Of a stretch of 64,000 bases of DNA, positions 1 through 7,124 are shown piece after piece. The stretch is taken from positions 5,727 through 69,726 of the forward strand of contig CAZFOB010000018.1 in assembly GCA_964520325.1 (NCBI GenBank), in the 5' to 3' direction. The position numbers and the translations under genes were made by a program. Each line of letters begins with the position of its first letter. Position 1 is the stretch's first letter. Below the pieces are notes generated by a model. That model did not search any database, was not told where the DNA came from, and worked only from the letters and a program-made list of their open reading frames with translations. Source of the DNA: CAZFOB01 sp964520325 (GTDB taxonomy: Bacteria > Actinomycetota > JAICYB01).

Positions 1-830
1 CCGTTGTGCAGCAGGCCCTGGTAGAAGAGCGCGACATCGGCGGCGTTGCTGAAGCCACCACCACCGGGGATACCGACTTCGCGTGATTCGCTCTCGTTCA
101 GCGTGAGTCCGAAGTCGCCCATCGCCGCCAGGCTTCCACGCGGTGCGGGGATCTCGCGGATGCCGAACGCGGCCTCCATCTCGTCCGGCGTCATCATCTC
201 GCCGACGTAGACGACCTCGGCGAGGTTCGTCTGCTCGTCCGGCTTGAGTCCGAGTGCGAACGACTTCAGACCGAGCGGTTCGAGGACGCGCTGCTTGATG
301 TAGTCGCGGTGATCGATGCCGGTGGTCTTCGTGAGGATGTCCATCAGCACCCAGTGCGCGGAAGTTGCGTGGTACATGAACTGCGTCCCGGGCACCCAGT
401 TGAGCTTCCAGCGCGGGTAGACGGTCAGCCGCTGCTCGTGGCTGCTCCAGTGCGGCGGTCCCATGATCCCGTTCGGGAACCCGGCGGTGTGCAGCAGGAC
501 GTGCTCGACGGTGACGTCCTCCTTCCCGTTCTCACCGAACCCGGGCAGGATGTCGGCCACCTTGTCGGTGATCGAGACCTTGCCTTCACCGAGCAGCGTC
601 CAGAAGGCCGACACGGAGAAGGCCTTCGTCGAGCTGAAGATGGGGTAGCGCGTGTCGTTAGTGGCGTCCCCAAAGGACTCGTGGGCGATGACCTTTCCGT
701 CCTTCGCTACCGCGAACTGCGCAGAGGGCAGCAGTCCAACGTCGACTTCCTTACGCACGCGCTCCGACAGCGCGGCGACGCGCTCGGGAACGAGCCCAGC
801 TTCCGAGATCCTGTCGACGTCGATCGTCAT
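1..830 (-). CDS. Serine hydrolase, beta-lactamase class C family (3' part missing)
   Basis: Reads in from the left edge; 276 codons are present from the ATG at 828-830 and the C-terminus lies outside the window. The protein has an SSTK tetrad (SxxK, nucleophilic Ser with general-base Lys) near residue 57, in the context PIFSSTKAF. A YHATS stretch about 90 residues later stands in for the usual YxN motif. This is the layout of class C beta-lactamase-like esterases and peptidases (EstB/LpqK type). No signal peptide is visible, so it is probably cytoplasmic. Family members hydrolyse esters, lactones or peptides; the substrate cannot be told. It lies 29 bp downstream of a P450 gene on the same strand, so it probably belongs to the same transcript and may process an ester in that pathway (inference). 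Confidence 0.85.
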   Translation of the reverse strand, partial: MTIDVDRISEAGLVPERVAALSERVRKEVDVGLLPSAQFAVAKDGKVIAHESFGDATNDTRYPIFSSTKAFSVSAFWTLLGEGKVSITDKVADILPGFGENGKEDVTVEHVLLHTAGFPNGIMGPPHWSSHEQRLTVYPRWKLNWVPGTQFMYHATSAHWVLMDILTKTTGIDHRDYIKQRVLEPLGLKSFALGLKPDEQTNLAEVVYVGEMMTPDEMEAAFGIREIPAPRGSLAAMGDFGLTLNESESREVGIPGGGGFSNAADVALFYQGLLHN

Positions 831-859
831 GCCTTTTTCACCTTGGCTTCCCCCTTGTG

Positions 860-2092
860 TTACGCGGTCACCGGCAACGAGCGTAGTCCTCTGAACGGGA
901 ACGTTTTCCGCCAATCGAGCTCATCGGTGGCGAAGGCAAGGTTGGGCGCCCGGCGTAACAGCTCCGGGATCGCGATCCGCGCCTCGAGCCGCGCGAGCGG
1001 TGCCCCGAGGCAGAAGTGGATGCCACCGCCGAACGAGACGTGCGGTGTCGGTGAGCGATCGAGGATGAGGTCATCCGGACGGTCGAACTTGTTCGGATCG
1101 CGGTTGCCGCTGCCGAGGATCGCGGTCACGCGCTGGTTGGCCGGGATCTCGACCCCCGCGATCTCGATCGGCTCGAGCGTGGTGCGCGCCGTCATCTGGA
1201 TGGGCGAGTCGAAGCGCAGCAGCTCCTCGATGGCGTTGTTCACGAGGGACGGATCGTCCCGCAAGCTCGCGAATGCGTCGGGGTGTCTCAGAAGCGCGAC
1301 CGTCGAATTGCCGATGAGGTTCGCCGTCGTCTCGTGTCCGGCGATGAGAAGCAGGAGGCACGTCGCGAGCAGCTCCTCGTGGTTCAGTCGCTCGCCTTCA
1401 TCCTCGGCTTCGACGAGCGCGGTGAGCAGGTCGTCGCGCGGATGCTTACGGCGCTCATCCGCGAGAGCGGTGAAGTAGTCGCGGAACTTGAGGATCGCAT
1501 TCGTCCCGCGGTCGACCACGTCCTGGGAGATGTTGTCGAGGCTGAAGCTGAACATGTCGATGAGCTCGCGTCCCCACGCGGTGAAGTTGGTTCGGTCCTC
1601 GACGGGCACCCCGAGGAGCTCCGCGATCACCGTCACGGGAACCGGATACGCGAAGTCGGTCATGAGGTCGAACTCACCCACCTCAACGGCACGGTCGAGA
1701 TGGTCATCGACGATCCGTTTGATCTCCGGACGCCAGTCCTCGACCGCCTTTCGGCTGAACGCGTTGTTCGCAAGACTGCGCATCCGTGTGTGATCGGGCG
1801 GGTCCATGAGCAACAGCAGGTGCTTCACGAGGTTGATGCCCGGCCCCTCTTCTCCGCCGAGGAACGTCTGGAAGAGCATCGCGAAGAGCTCTGACTTCAA
1901 TGGGTCGGACGACACATGCGGATGACGAAGGAGGGCCACGCAGTCGTCGTAACGCGAGAGCATCCAGAAGCCGGGCGGCGAATAGATCACGCGTCCGATC
2001 TCTCGGATCTGCTCGTAGGTGGGGTAGGGATCGGCCGCGAACTCGTCGGTGAACGAGTTGAAGAGGTACTGCGGGACGGTGTCCTGCGTCAT
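860..2092 (-). CDS. Cytochrome P450
   Basis: A 410-residue soluble bacterial P450 of normal length. It has the I-helix oxygen-activation motif AGHETT at residues 251-256, the K-helix ExxR as E290-R293 (EELLRF), and the heme loop FGGGIHFCLG with axial ligand C361. No membrane anchor is present, so electrons should come from a ferredoxin system not seen in this window. Substrate is not predictable. The gene follows a toxin-antitoxin pair by 20 bp and precedes the serine hydrolase by 29 bp, all on the minus strand. The second P450 of the cluster starts at 4070. The cluster context (acyl-CoA dehydrogenases, ligases) suggests hydroxylation of a lipid, steroid or terpenoid, which is inference. Confidence 0.93.
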   Translation of the reverse strand: MTQDTVPQYLFNSFTDEFAADPYPTYEQIREIGRVIYSPPGFWMLSRYDDCVALLRHPHVSSDPLKSELFAMLFQTFLGGEEGPGINLVKHLLLLMDPPDHTRMRSLANNAFSRKAVEDWRPEIKRIVDDHLDRAVEVGEFDLMTDFAYPVPVTVIAELLGVPVEDRTNFTAWGRELIDMFSFSLDNISQDVVDRGTNAILKFRDYFTALADERRKHPRDDLLTALVEAEDEGERLNHEELLATCLLLLIAGHETTANLIGNSTVALLRHPDAFASLRDDPSLVNNAIEELLRFDSPIQMTARTTLEPIEIAGVEIPANQRVTAILGSGNRDPNKFDRPDDLILDRSPTPHVSFGGGIHFCLGAPLARLEARIAIPELLRRAPNLAFATDELDWRKTFPFRGLRSLPVTA

Positions 2093-2112
2093 GAGAGGCT
2101 CACTGGAAGATG

Positions 2113-2526
2113 TTAGGGGAGTAGCTCGAACGCGGGTGTGTGCGCGGGTTGCACGACGCTGAAGTGACGACGGTCGAAGGTCGCGATGCTCGTGATCTGG
2201 AGGCGTTCTGCCGCCGTCACGACGGATGCGTCGGCGGTTGTGAGGGGCAGGCTGCGGTATCGAGCCACGAGCTCGGCGATCCTCAGCCAGTCGGCTGCGC
2301 CCACCGACTCGGTGATCAGCTCCCCGGCAGCAAGGTCTCCGAGGAACCGGACCTCGGCTTCGGCTCCCAGCCGAGTTCCCAGCAGATATGTGACCTCGGT
2401 CACCACCAAGATCGGAACGAGCAGCGGACCGGGATGATTTTCGAGGAATCGCAACGCCTCCTCGTGATGCTGGTCGTCCTCATCGACGTAGGCGTACAGC
2501 GGACCAGCGTCGACGAGGACGGCTAT
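2113..2526 (-). CDS. PIN-domain toxin (VapC-like), non-canonical ATA start
   Basis: Read from ATA at 2524-2526, the protein is 137 residues and starts exactly where a VapC should, with the first acidic residue at D6 (LVDAG). The PIN quartet is complete: D6, E44 (VVTEV), D99 (TTADAS) and D118 (TFDRR), as expected for a Mg-dependent RNase. The frame has no ATG, GTG or TTG before this motif. The first standard start is TTG at 2454, which would remove D6. The ATA shares the bases ATAG with the antitoxin's TAG stop. A point change from ATGA would explain this, or the codon is used through translational coupling. The domain call is firm; the start and activity are uncertain. Confidence 0.8.
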   Translation of the reverse strand: MAVLVDAGPLYAYVDEDDQHHEEALRFLENHPGPLLVPILVVTEVTYLLGTRLGAEAEVRFLGDLAAGELITESVGAADWLRIAELVARYRSLPLTTADASVVTAAERLQITSIATFDRRHFSVVQPAHTPAFELLP

Positions 2527-2744
2527 CGCTTCACCTCGTCGCGAAGGATCTCCTCGATCCTCTCGGAGATATCGCGCTGACCGCTCCGTCCAGCCTTGGC
2601 GGCCCGCAGGGTCCGCTGGGAGGTTCCGAGATGGCGTTCGAGTGCTTCCCGTGACAATTCGGAGATCGATATCCCACGACGCTCAGCCTCGTGGCGGAGC
2701 CGTGCGTCTAGATCCTCCGAGATCTTCACGGTGGTTCTCTTCAT
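2523..2744 (-). CDS. Ribbon-helix-helix antitoxin (VapB/CopG-like)
   Basis: A 73-residue protein starting MKRTTVKISEDLDARL, the classical beta-strand and first helix of an RHH/CopG DNA-binding domain. The second helix (ISISELSREALERHL) follows, and then a charged tail that should bind the PIN toxin. An upstream in-frame GTG at 2762 would add six residues, but the ATG at 2742-2744 gives the normal RHH start. The stop codon overlaps the presumed toxin start. The start codon itself lies inside a near-perfect 28-bp palindrome, so autoregulation is very likely. The module sits between two P450 genes in the same orientation, which suggests insertion into a pre-existing cluster (inference). Confidence 0.85.
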   Translation of the reverse strand: MKRTTVKISEDLDARLRHEAERRGISISELSREALERHLGTSQRTLRAAKAGRSGQRDISERIEEILRDEVKR

Positions 2745-2766
2745 GGTATGCCAGCATACCATGAAG
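2739..2766. promoter_or_regulatory. 28-bp palindrome over the antitoxin start (operator)
   Basis: Two 13-base arms (CTTCATGGTATGC and GCATACCATGAAG) are perfect reverse complements around a CA spacer. The left arm contains the antitoxin ATG. RHH antitoxins bind such inverted repeats at their own promoter, so an autoregulatory operator is the simplest reading. There is no T-run, so it does not look like an intrinsic terminator for the upstream P450, whose stop is 15 bp away. Confidence 0.75.
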
Positions 2767-2780
2767 GACGACGGCGTCCA

Positions 2781-4070
2781 TCAGTTCTCGCGTGCGCCCG
2801 GTTCGTACGCGACGCGCATGCGCTTGACGCCGGCGAGGAAGTTGGAGCGAAGACGCTCCGGCTCCTTCGCAAGATCCATCTTTGGGATGCGTCGCATGAG
2901 CTCCTCGAAGAGTACGCGGAGCTCGAAGCGCGCGAGGTTCGCACCGAGGCAGAAGTGCTCGCCCTTGCCGAACGCGATGTGCTCGTTCGGCTTGCGGTCG
3001 ACGATGAACTGGTCACCGGTGTCGCCGAAGACCTCCTCATCGCGGTTCGCGGACGGGTACCACAGCGTGACCTCCTCACCTTCCTTGATCTTCTGTCCGC
3101 GGATCTCGGTGTCCTTGGTGGCGACGCGCTCGAAGTGCATGACGGGCGACGTCCAGCGGACGATCTCCTCGATCGCGAGCGGCATGATGTCGGGGTTGTC
3201 GATCAGCTTCTGTCGCTGGTCGGGATTGTCCATCAAGGCGAGCATCCCGCCCGACGCCGAGTTCCGCGTCGTCTCGTTCCCCGCAATGATGAGTAGGAGG
3301 AACATCTGGAAGATCTCGCCGTTGTTGAGCGAGACGCCGTCTATGTCGGTGTTCACGAGCACCGTGAGGACGTCTTCGCGCGGGTCGGTCCGGCGCAGCT
3401 CGATGATGTCGCCCATGTACTGGAACAACTCCATCGTCCGCTGGATGTCCTCGGCGGTGATCTGGGTTTCGTCCACCGCGAACTCGGGGTCGTCGAATCC
3501 CAGTGCACGGTTGGTGAGGTCGAACATCGCCTCCCAATCGCCTTCAGGCACGCCGACCATCTCGCAGATCACTTCGAGTGGGAGCTTGCGCGCGATGTCG
3601 ATGACGAAGTCGCACTCGCCCTGCTCGATCACGTCGTCGATCATCCGACCGCAAAGCTTGCGAAGGTGTGGCTCCATCGCACGAACGGATTTGTGCGTGA
3701 AGCCCTTGTTGACGATCTGCCGCAAGAGTGTGTGTCGCGGCGGGTCGCTCATGATCATCATGCTTCCCCGCGGATCCATGTAACCGATGCCGCCGCCCGT
3801 CGTCCCCTCGAGGTTGCGTTCGCGCATCGTCCGCCTGCCGTCGTTGTCGAGGATGATCCCCTTGCCCGAGACGAAGGTGACGGGATCGACGCCGACGTGG
3901 ATCACGTCCTTGTACTTGGTGATGTTCCAGAACCCCTCACCCCACGAGCGCTCGTTCCAATGCACGGGTGCCTCGCGTCGCAGCGTCTTGAACGCTTCGT
4001 GGTGCTCACCGCGTAGGAAGAGATCGACGTCGGTGAGGTCGATCTGATCCGGAGTCATCTCGAGGGTCAT
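2781..4070 (-). CDS. Cytochrome P450 (CYP125/CYP142-like)
   Basis: 429 residues. AGNETT occupies 263-268, where Asn replaces the more common His, as in CYP124/125/142 enzymes. ExxR is E302-R305, and the heme loop FGKGEHFCLG has axial C374. The N-terminal layout (ITKYKDV, then MDPRG and SDPPRHT near 98-114) and the ANLARFELR continuation after the cysteine also recall the actinobacterial enzymes that oxidise the terminal carbon of sterol or branched alkyl chains. That substrate is inferred from resemblance and from the neighbouring acyl-CoA dehydrogenases. It starts 103 bp from the divergent dehydrogenase at 4174, so the gap probably carries back-to-back promoters. I found no clear KstR-type operator there. 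Confidence 0.92.
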   Translation of the reverse strand: MTLEMTPDQIDLTDVDLFLRGEHHEAFKTLRREAPVHWNERSWGEGFWNITKYKDVIHVGVDPVTFVSGKGIILDNDGRRTMRERNLEGTTGGGIGYMDPRGSMMIMSDPPRHTLLRQIVNKGFTHKSVRAMEPHLRKLCGRMIDDVIEQGECDFVIDIARKLPLEVICEMVGVPEGDWEAMFDLTNRALGFDDPEFAVDETQITAEDIQRTMELFQYMGDIIELRRTDPREDVLTVLVNTDIDGVSLNNGEIFQMFLLLIIAGNETTRNSASGGMLALMDNPDQRQKLIDNPDIMPLAIEEIVRWTSPVMHFERVATKDTEIRGQKIKEGEEVTLWYPSANRDEEVFGDTGDQFIVDRKPNEHIAFGKGEHFCLGANLARFELRVLFEELMRRIPKMDLAKEPERLRSNFLAGVKRMRVAYEPGAREN

Positions 4071-4173
4071 GGGTTCCTTCTTTCCTGTACTCGTGAGTTC
4101 AGCTTTCCGGCTAACGGTACGTCAGCGCTCGGCGACGCGTCAACGGCTACCCGACTTCTAGGATGGCGCCGTC

Positions 4174-5334
4174 ATGGATCTCCGATACACCCCCCACGAG
4201 CTTGCGTTCCGCGACGAGGTGCGCGTCTGGCTCGGCGAGGTCCTTCCCGGCTTTCCGCCAACGCCCGAGCCCGCTGATTGGGATGGACGCCGCAAGTACG
4301 ACGCGAACTGGCAGCGTCTGCTCCACGAAGCCGGGTACGCGGGGATCCATTGGCCCGCCGAGTTCGGCGGACGCGGCGCCACACCGACCGAGAACCTGAT
4401 CTTTCTCGAGGAGAGCGAGCGCGCGGGCGCGCCGTACGTCGGTGTGAACTTCGTCGGACTCCTCCACGCGGGGCCAACGCTGATCGCCGAAGCATCGGAC
4501 GAACAACGCTCCGCCCACTTGCCGCGGATCCTGTCGGGCGACGAGGTGTGGTGCCAGGGATTCAGCGAGCCCGGCGCCGGATCCGACCTGGCGTCCCTAC
4601 AGTGCAAGGCTGTGCGCGTCGACGACGAGTACGTCGTGAACGGCTCCAAGATCTGGACGTCGTTCGCACAGGTTGCCGACTACTGCGAGCTCTTGGTGCG
4701 CACCGACACTGACGCACCGAAGCACCGGGGTATCACGTGGCTCATCTGCCCGATGGAGCTACCCGGCATCGAGATCCGTCCGATCAACACGATCCAGGGG
4801 TCGTCGGAATTCAGCGAGATTTTCTTCACCGACGTTCGCATCCCGGTCGCGAATCGCGTCGGCGAGGAGAACGATGGCTGGCGGGTCGCCATGGTCACGT
4901 TCTCCTTCGAGCGTGGCACTGCGTTCATCTCCGAGCTCATCCAGTCGATGCTGCTGCTCCGCCGCCTCGTCGACATCGCGAAACGCAACGGTGTTTGGGA
5001 CGACGGTGGTGTGCGGCGGGAGCTTGCGCATCTGGGGGCCGATCTCGACGCGTTGTGGGCCTTGACCAAACGCAACGTGACGCAGGCCGAACGGGATGGA
5101 GTCCCGGGTCCCGGTGGTTCGGTCTTCAAGCTGCATTACTCCGAGGTCCGTCACAAGATGGGCGACCTCGCGATGCGCATCCTCGATCGTGCGGCGATCA
5201 CGCTTGGCGATGACGAGGCATCCGAGCATGTTCGCGGGTGGATGCACGCGATGTCGCTGAGCATCGCAGCCGGCACATCGCAGATCCAGCGGAACATCGT
5301 GGCCGAGCGTGTGCTCGGCCTGCCGAAGGGGTGA
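4174..5334 (+). CDS. Acyl-CoA dehydrogenase, large subunit of a probable pair
   Basis: A 386-residue FAD-dependent acyl-CoA dehydrogenase. Visible family marks are the CQGFSEPGAGSD FAD/substrate segment near 128-139, the GSKIWTS strand, and a C-terminal GTSQIQRN segment. In short-chain enzymes the catalytic Glu precedes that last segment (YEGT); here the equivalent is Ala (IAAGT). A Glu-containing helix after NDGW (SFERG, then FISEL) could supply the base, as in the isovaleryl and long-chain type. It is followed within 22 bp by a second, shorter dehydrogenase. In mycobacterial steroid catabolism such adjacent fadE pairs form alpha2beta2 enzymes (established knowledge); assignment here is inferred. 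Confidence 0.92.
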   Translation: MDLRYTPHELAFRDEVRVWLGEVLPGFPPTPEPADWDGRRKYDANWQRLLHEAGYAGIHWPAEFGGRGATPTENLIFLEESERAGAPYVGVNFVGLLHAGPTLIAEASDEQRSAHLPRILSGDEVWCQGFSEPGAGSDLASLQCKAVRVDDEYVVNGSKIWTSFAQVADYCELLVRTDTDAPKHRGITWLICPMELPGIEIRPINTIQGSSEFSEIFFTDVRIPVANRVGEENDGWRVAMVTFSFERGTAFISELIQSMLLLRRLVDIAKRNGVWDDGGVRRELAHLGADLDALWALTKRNVTQAERDGVPGPGGSVFKLHYSEVRHKMGDLAMRILDRAAITLGDDEASEHVRGWMHAMSLSIAAGTSQIQRNIVAERVLGLPKG

Positions 5335-5356
5335 GGTACTTGTCGAGAGTCCCTGC

Positions 5357-6277
5357 GTGAATTTCGACCTCGGCCCCCACGAGCTCGCGCTCCGGGACGG
5401 CATCCGCGAGCTGTGCCTCCGCCGTTTCCCGATCGAGCGTGTACGAGAAGGCTTCGACAGGGATGCCTGGCGGACGCTCGGCGAGGCCGGTGTGTTCTCA
5501 CTGCGGCTCCCCGAGGATCAGGGTGGCGTCGGTCTCGGCATGACCGAGGCGGTCATCGTCTTCCAGGAGCTCGGACGCGCACTCGTGCCCGGTCCCCTCG
5601 TCGCGTCGCATCTTGCGGCTGGGATCGCCGAGGGCGCAGCGACCGGCGAGCGTGTCGTCACGCTGTATGACGACTCCGGTGTGATCGAGTTCGGGACAGA
5701 GTCCGATCTCGCGATGTCGATCCTCGATGACAAGGTGTTCTTGCTGAGCGATCCCGGCGGAGCGCCGCTCGACCCGCTCGATCCGCTTACGCCGATCGTT
5801 CGCCACGAGGGTTCCGTGAACGGTCAGGGCGTGCTCGCGAACGGCATCAAGCTCCGCCGCGAAGGCACGGCGCTCTCGGCTGCGCTCTCGAGCGGCATCG
5901 CTTCGCGGACCGTCGAGCTGGCCGTTGCGTATGCGATGCAGCGCGAACAGTTCGGCAAGCCCATCGGCACGTTCCAAGCCATCAAGCACATCTGCGCGGA
6001 CATGCTTGTGCGCGCCGAGGTTGCCCGCTGTGCCGTCGATGCCGCGGGCGTACTCCTGGACGAGGACGATCCGTCCGCCGGTGCGGCCGTCGCCGGTGCG
6101 AAGCTGCTCAGCTCAGAGGCGGCGATAGCGAACGCGAAGGCGTGCATCCAGGTCCACGGTGGGATGGGGTTCACGTGGGAGGTCGATGCGCACCTCTACC
6201 TGAAGCGCGCAGCTGTGCTCGCGACGTCGTTCGGCGGCATCGATGCCCAGGCCGAGCTCGTCGCGACCTCGCTGTAG
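5357..6277 (+). CDS. Acyl-CoA dehydrogenase, small subunit of a probable pair
   Basis: 306 residues from the GTG at 5357, chosen because VNFDLGPHELALRDG aligns with the start of the preceding paralogue. An earlier in-frame GTG at 5309 would overlap that gene and add unrelated residues. It has the acyl-CoA dehydrogenase core (YAMQREQFGKPIGTFQAIKH) and the C-terminal signature IQVHGGMGFTWEVDAHLY seen in FadE27/FadE29-like partner subunits. It is shorter than the about 380 residues of self-sufficient enzymes, and the middle domain is compressed. It probably acts only with the 4174 gene product, oxidising an acyl-CoA to the enoyl-CoA. The SDR stop on the opposite strand lies 4 bp downstream. Confidence 0.9.
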   Translation: MNFDLGPHELALRDGIRELCLRRFPIERVREGFDRDAWRTLGEAGVFSLRLPEDQGGVGLGMTEAVIVFQELGRALVPGPLVASHLAAGIAEGAATGERVVTLYDDSGVIEFGTESDLAMSILDDKVFLLSDPGGAPLDPLDPLTPIVRHEGSVNGQGVLANGIKLRREGTALSAALSSGIASRTVELAVAYAMQREQFGKPIGTFQAIKHICADMLVRAEVARCAVDAAGVLLDEDDPSAGAAVAGAKLLSSEAAIANAKACIQVHGGMGFTWEVDAHLYLKRAAVLATSFGGIDAQAELVATSL

Positions 6278-6281
6278 GCGC

Positions 6282-7124
6282 TCAGAGGCCGAGGAGCTTC
6301 TCGCTTTCGTCCCACAACCGGCGCGCAGCCGCGTCGTCCCGCGCCGCGCTCGACGACTTCGCCGGTTTCGATTTTGCGTAGTAGCCGCCGGTCGTCCCTT
6401 CGACGGTCGGTGAGGTCGCGAGGTGGATCGACGTGCGCGCGCCTTGGGCCGGCGACTTGAAGAAGACGCTGCCGATCGTCACGCCGATGGCGATGAAGCC
6501 CTTGCTGTCACCATCCCTCGCGAAGCCCGTGCGGACCGTCCCCGGATGGAGGCTGTTGGCAGTGACGCCGGTGCCCTCGAGACGGCGTGCGAGCTCCTTC
6601 GTGAACAGGATGTTGCACAGCTTCGAGGTGCCGTACACGCGCATGCCGCGGTAGGAGTGTTCGCTTTGCAGGTCGTCGAAGTCGAGGCGTCCGCCGCGGT
6701 GGGCCGTTGACGCGACGTTGACGATGCGCGCGGGCGCCGACGCTTTGATCTTGTCGACGAGGAGACTCGTCAGCAGGAACGGGCCGAGGTGATTCACCTG
6801 GAACGTCGTCTCGAACCCGTCCGCGGTCACCGAGCGTTCGCTCTGCATCAGTCCGGCGTTGTTCACGAGAACGTGCAGGTTCGGATACCGCTCGTCGAAC
6901 GCATTCGCGAATCGCCGGACGTCGTCCAGCTTGGCGAGATCGAGCGTCATGACGGTGACGTCGGCGCCGGGCTGGCGATGATGGATCTCCTGGATGGCGG
7001 CGGCACCCTTGGCTTCGTCACGTGAGGTGATGACGACCTTGGCGCCCCGCCGCGCAAGGTCGGCGGCCGTCTCCAGTCCGATGCCGGTGTTGGCGCCTGT
7101 CACGAGGACGGTCTTGCCCCTCAT
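6282..7124 (-). CDS. Short-chain dehydrogenase/reductase (retinol dehydrogenase-like)
   Basis: 280 residues from the ATG at 7122-7124, which overlaps the stop of the upstream ligase gene (ATGA), so the two are translationally coupled. The Rossmann motif TGANTGIG is at 9-16, NNAG at 88-91, the catalytic Ser at 139 and Tyr-x3-Lys at 164-168 (YGTSK). The pattern NHLGPFLLTSLL and the C-terminal extension resemble RDH11-14/WWOX-type enzymes, which oxidise or reduce lipophilic alcohols and aldehydes with NADP(H). It probably supplies a redox step for the substrate activated by the adjacent CoA ligase (inference). A longer open frame upstream to 7310 runs inside the ligase gene and is not used. Confidence 0.9.
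   Translation of the reverse strand: MRGKTVLVTGANTGIGLETAADLARRGAKVVITSRDEAKGAAAIQEIHHRQPGADVTVMTLDLAKLDDVRRFANAFDERYPNLHVLVNNAGLMQSERSVTADGFETTFQVNHLGPFLLTSLLVDKIKASAPARIVNVASTAHRGGRLDFDDLQSEHSYRGMRVYGTSKLCNILFTKELARRLEGTGVTANSLHPGTVRTGFARDGDSKGFIAIGVTIGSVFFKSPAQGARTSIHLATSPTVEGTTGGYYAKSKPAKSSSAARDDAAARRLWDESEKLLGL

Noticed and set aside
309..1478. Long plus-strand open frame opposite the hydrolase and first P450
   Set aside because: It is antisense to genes with clear catalytic motifs and its translation is Arg/Ser-rich without any fold signature.
4071..4173. Steroid regulator (KstR) operator between the divergent P450 and acyl-CoA dehydrogenase genes
   Set aside because: The expected AACNNGTT-type core was not found by eye.
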